From contig JAGCDP010000022.1 in assembly GCA_017651065.1 (NCBI GenBank), forward strand, positions 1 to 64,000: 64,000 nucleotides of DNA, given 5' to 3'. The position numbers were made by a program, and so were the translations under genes. The notes under the pieces are model-generated. The model had not been told where the DNA came from. It ran no database searches and was given only the letters and a program-made list of their open reading frames with translations. Shown in pieces: positions 61,527 to 64,000 of the stretch. Source of the DNA: Treponema sp. GTDB lineage: Bacteria > Spirochaetota > Spirochaetia > Treponematales > Treponemataceae. The number at the start of each line of letters is the position of its first letter. Position 1 is the first letter of the stretch.

Positions 61527-61709
61527 ATGGCAAAAATTTTTCAGTTTTTTAAAGAAAGCAGAGCAGAATTAAAGAAGGTTGTATGGCCAACAAAGGCTGA
61601 TGTGCTTTCATCAATTAAAGTTGTAATCATTTCTACAATCGTTGTTGCAATTCTTCTTGGATTGCTTGATTTGGGATTCTCTGAGTTATTCCGCTTGATT
61701 TTAAGATAG
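61527..61709 (+). CDS. secE: Preprotein translocase SecE
   Basis: A 60-residue single-helix SecE. The amphipathic N-terminus (FFKESRAELKKVVWPTKADV) carries the conserved VVWP; the transmembrane helix follows (about 31-52). Stabilises SecY in the membrane. Placed directly before nusG. Confidence 0.95.
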   Translation: MAKIFQFFKESRAELKKVVWPTKADVLSSIKVVIISTIVVAILLGLLDLGFSELFRLILR

Positions 61710-61733
61710 GATTTTTAGGTAGGACGGAAACAG

Positions 61734-62291
61734 ATGTCTAGATGCTGGTATATTCTTCATACTTACACAGGATATGAGGGAAAAATCGAACGTTCAATTC
61801 GCTCTCTCTTGGAAAAACAGGAAATCAGTTCTGATGTAGTTCTTGATGTTCGTGTTCCTGTAGAAGAAGTTGTAGAAATCAAAGACGGTAAGAAAAAGAC
61901 CCGCAATAACAAATTCCTTCCAGGTTATATTATGCTCGAAATGGATCTTCCAGAAATCGGTTGGAAAGATACATGTGCAAAACTTTACAAAATTCAGGGT
62001 GTTACAGGCTTTGTAGGAAACGTAAGCCGCAATAACCGCCCTTTCCCTATTACTCCGGATGAGGCAAAAAACCTGCTTCAGAAATCAGGAGTTATTAAAG
62101 GCGAAAAACCTGTTATTCGCCAGTCATTCAACGTTGGTGATGTTGTTAAAATCAATGACGGTGCATTTGCATCATTTACAGGTACAATTAAAGAGATTAA
62201 TCTCGAAAAGGAAAAACTGAGCGTAGAAGTTCAGATTTTCGGACGTCCTACTCCGGTAGAAGTTACATTCTTACAGGTAGAAAAGGCGTAA
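61734..62291 (+). CDS. nusG: Transcription elongation factor NusG
   Basis: Elongation/termination factor, 185 residues. NGN domain starts RCWYILHTYTGYEGKIERSI; the C-terminal KOW domain includes FNVGDVVKINDGAFASFTGTIKEIN. Couples RNA polymerase to Rho and ribosomes. No extra domain is seen. Confidence 0.96.
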   Translation: MSRCWYILHTYTGYEGKIERSIRSLLEKQEISSDVVLDVRVPVEEVVEIKDGKKKTRNNKFLPGYIMLEMDLPEIGWKDTCAKLYKIQGVTGFVGNVSRNNRPFPITPDEAKNLLQKSGVIKGEKPVIRQSFNVGDVVKINDGAFASFTGTIKEINLEKEKLSVEVQIFGRPTPVEVTFLQVEKA

Positions 62292-62311
62292 GTTCTTTTA
62301 CAAGGCAAAAT

Positions 62312-62391
62312 CAGGGGTTTGCATCCCAAATGCAAATCATATAAATCCTGTTTTTGGGAGAGGTGCAGGTCCGTTGGACATAGGCATCTCG
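62312..62391 (+). promoter_or_regulatory. Structured leader between nusG and rplK
   Basis: First a hairpin GGTTTGCAT/ATGCAAATC (62316-62338) with outer CAGG/CCTG and TTTTT (attenuator-like), then a helix GAGAGGTGC/GCATCTC enclosing GTCC/GGAC (about 62359-62391). Possible L1 autoregulatory site, by analogy with other rplKA leaders. Confidence 0.5.
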
Positions 62392-62441
62392 TTAGTAAGT
62401 AGTCTATATGGCGCTTACACACCAATATTGGGAGAAAGAAA

Positions 62442-62873
62442 ATGGCTACAAAAAAGGTTTCGGCTATTATCAAGTTGCAGTGTCCTGCAGGAGCGGCTAC
62501 ACCAGCTCCTCCAATTGGTCCGGCACTTGGTCCTCACGGAGTTTCCGCACCTAAGTTTGTTCAGGAATTCAACGACAGAACAAAGACAATGGAACGCGGA
62601 CTCATCATTCCTGTTGTAATCACAGTTTACCAGGATAAAACTTACACATTCATTCTCAAGACTCCTCCTGCAGCTGTTCTTATTAAGAAGGCTTGCAAAA
62701 TCGAAAAGGGTTCTGGAAATCCTCTTCGTGACAAGGTTGCTACATTGTCTAAGGCAGATCTTGAAGAAATCGCAAAAACAAAGATGCCAGATATCAATGC
62801 AAACGATATTGAAGCAGCAAAGAAAATCATTGCCGGTACTGCACGCAGTATGGGCGTAGAGGTGGAGCAGTAA
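62442..62873 (+). CDS. rplK: Ribosomal protein L11
   Basis: A 143-residue L11, with the typical [24 protein letters not shown] start and FNDRTK. Binds 23S rRNA in the GTPase centre. GGGAGA ribosome binding site; 150 bp after nusG with a structured leader. Confidence 0.97.
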   Translation: MATKKVSAIIKLQCPAGAATPAPPIGPALGPHGVSAPKFVQEFNDRTKTMERGLIIPVVITVYQDKTYTFILKTPPAAVLIKKACKIEKGSGNPLRDKVATLSKADLEEIAKTKMPDINANDIEAAKKIIAGTARSMGVEVEQ

Positions 62874-62874
62874 T

Positions 62875-63555
62875 ATGAAACATGGAAAGAAATATAACGC
62901 AGCTGCTGCAAAGTATGATCTTTCAAAGAAATATGATGTAGCTTCAGCTTGTAAAATGGTTCAGGACATGAAATTTGCTAACTTCGACGAAACTGTAGAA
63001 GCACACATTTCTGTTCGTCTTGAAAAAAATGCTACTGTTCGTGATACATTGGTATTCCCTAATCAGTTCCGTGGCGAAAAGAAAGTTCTTGTTTTCTGTA
63101 AGGAAGACAAAGTTAAGGAAGCATTGGATGCTGGTGCCGCTTTTGCCGGTTCAGACGAATACATCGAAAAAGTAAAGGGCGGCTGGCTCGACTTTGACGT
63201 TTGTGTTGCTACTCCAGATATGATGAAGGATGTAGGTCGTCTTGGTATGGTACTCGGACGCAAAGGTTTGATGCCTAACCCTAAGACTGGAACTGTAACT
63301 CCTAACGTAGGTGAAGCAGTTGCAGAACTTAAGAAGGGTCGTACAGAATACCGCGCAGACAAAACTGGTATCGTTCACATTGCTGTAGGAAAGTGTTCAA
63401 TGGATGCAGACAAAATCGTTGCTAACATTTCTACACTTCTTTCAGAAGTAAGCAAGAAAAAGCCTGTTGGTGCAGCTGCTGGATTTATCCGCTCTGTATC
63501 AATCAGTTCATCTATGGGCCCAGGTGTTTGGGTTGATTATAAGGAAGGCGAATAA
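62875..63555 (+). CDS. rplA: Ribosomal protein L1
   Basis: A 226-residue L1; conserved LGRKGLMPNPKTGTVT and the GKCSMDADKIVANI end part are visible. Directly after rplK; the stop overlaps rplJ (TAATG at 63553). L1 often binds its own leader to limit synthesis. Confidence 0.97.
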   Translation: MKHGKKYNAAAAKYDLSKKYDVASACKMVQDMKFANFDETVEAHISVRLEKNATVRDTLVFPNQFRGEKKVLVFCKEDKVKEALDAGAAFAGSDEYIEKVKGGWLDFDVCVATPDMMKDVGRLGMVLGRKGLMPNPKTGTVTPNVGEAVAELKKGRTEYRADKTGIVHIAVGKCSMDADKIVANISTLLSEVSKKKPVGAAAGFIRSVSISSSMGPGVWVDYKEGE

Positions 63556-64000
63556 TGGCAGTAAGAGCAAAGAAAATTCAGCCTGCTAAAGCTCAGGCTA
63601 TTGAAGACGCAAAAAAGACATTTGCTGATTACAGCGACTTCATTTTCGCTGACTATCGCGGTCTTACAGTAGAGCAGATTACTGCTCTTAGAGATAAGCT
63701 TCGTGAAAAGAATGCAGTTCTTAAGGTTGTAAAGAACAACTTTGCACGCATTGCATTCGAAGATATGAAGGTAGAAAACGTTGCCGACTATCTTAAGGGT
63801 CCTACTGTTGTAGCTATGGCAAAAGAGGATTCAAACGAAGTTGCAAAGGTTCTTTTTGACTTTGCAAAAGATACACCAGCACTCAGTGTTAAGGGTGCAA
63901 GCATTGCCAACGAAATCTATGATGCAGCTAAGATTGAAGCTTACTCAAAGGTACCTGGCAAGAACCAGCTTATTGCTATGCTTATGTCTGCAATGAACGG
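63555..64000 (+). CDS. rplJ: Ribosomal protein L10, 3' end outside window
   Basis: The first 148 residues of L10 (MAVRAKKIQPAKAQAIEDAKK, FIFADYRGLTVEQITALRDKLRE, VVKNNFARIAFE). Starts by overlapping the rplA stop, so there is no separate leader for L10 regulation here. Truncated by the window end. Confidence 0.96.
   Translation, partial: MAVRAKKIQPAKAQAIEDAKKTFADYSDFIFADYRGLTVEQITALRDKLREKNAVLKVVKNNFARIAFEDMKVENVADYLKGPTVVAMAKEDSNEVAKVLFDFAKDTPALSVKGASIANEIYDAAKIEAYSKVPGKNQLIAMLMSAMN

Overview
The window reads as chromosomal DNA of a spirochaete, most likely a gut or rumen Treponema. The evidence is a TmpA/TmpB-like lipoprotein pair, HPr/HprK without any PTS permease, several lipoproteins with relaxed lipoboxes, two methyl-accepting chemotaxis proteins, bactofilin plus an M23 peptidase, and GH10 xylanases with a xylulokinase. 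Genus and habitat are inferred from gene content; no search was run.

Layout. 0-7.9 kb: a serine hydrolase, a toroid-fold protein, a two-gene ABC exporter with a kinase-like protein, and a second serine hydrolase. 8.4-16 kb: xylan use (cytoplasmic GH10, lipoprotein GH10, xylulokinase, DMT transporter), an acyl-ACP thioesterase and a ModF-like double ATPase. 16-25.4 kb: HicAB, a lipoprotein, two convergent chemoreceptors, the M23/bactofilin/YaaR-like/RicT run and a PIN toxin-antitoxin pair. 25.5-31 kb: an A+T-rich Type III restriction-modification module with an XRE regulator, followed by an exact 74-bp-period array of inverted repeats. 31-46.8 kb: proS, GerMN protein, NAD(P)HX repair, pgsA, NUDIX, tmpBA, and a regulatory run raiA-hprK-ptsH-lexA-holA, then a lipoprotein with a poly-G promoter, rpoN and a phosphodiester glycosidase. 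46.8-60.7 kb: DUF1015, recQ, tRNA-Leu, ComM, PHP, a double cNMP protein, tRNA-Thr, an orphan methyltransferase, Hsp20, a phosphoesterase, radA, a candidate sRNA and cysE. 60.7-64 kb: tRNA-Thr(GGT)-rpmG-tRNA-Trp-secE-nusG-rplK-rplA-rplJ (cut by the window end).

Three sequence-level themes stand out beyond the genes. First, many genes have a -10 box ending only 6-9 nt before the start codon and no Shine-Dalgarno, implying widespread leaderless transcription. Second, the genome carries several classes of palindromic DNA: dispersed 'RHAQG/ERVEG'-type repeats (two lie in frame inside coding regions), nested 130-bp palindromes, the 74-bp array, and two elements of about 180 bp that duplicate the last 22 nt of the neighbouring tRNA. 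Third, a G8 tract sits inside the promoter spacer of a lipoprotein gene, as expected for phase variation.
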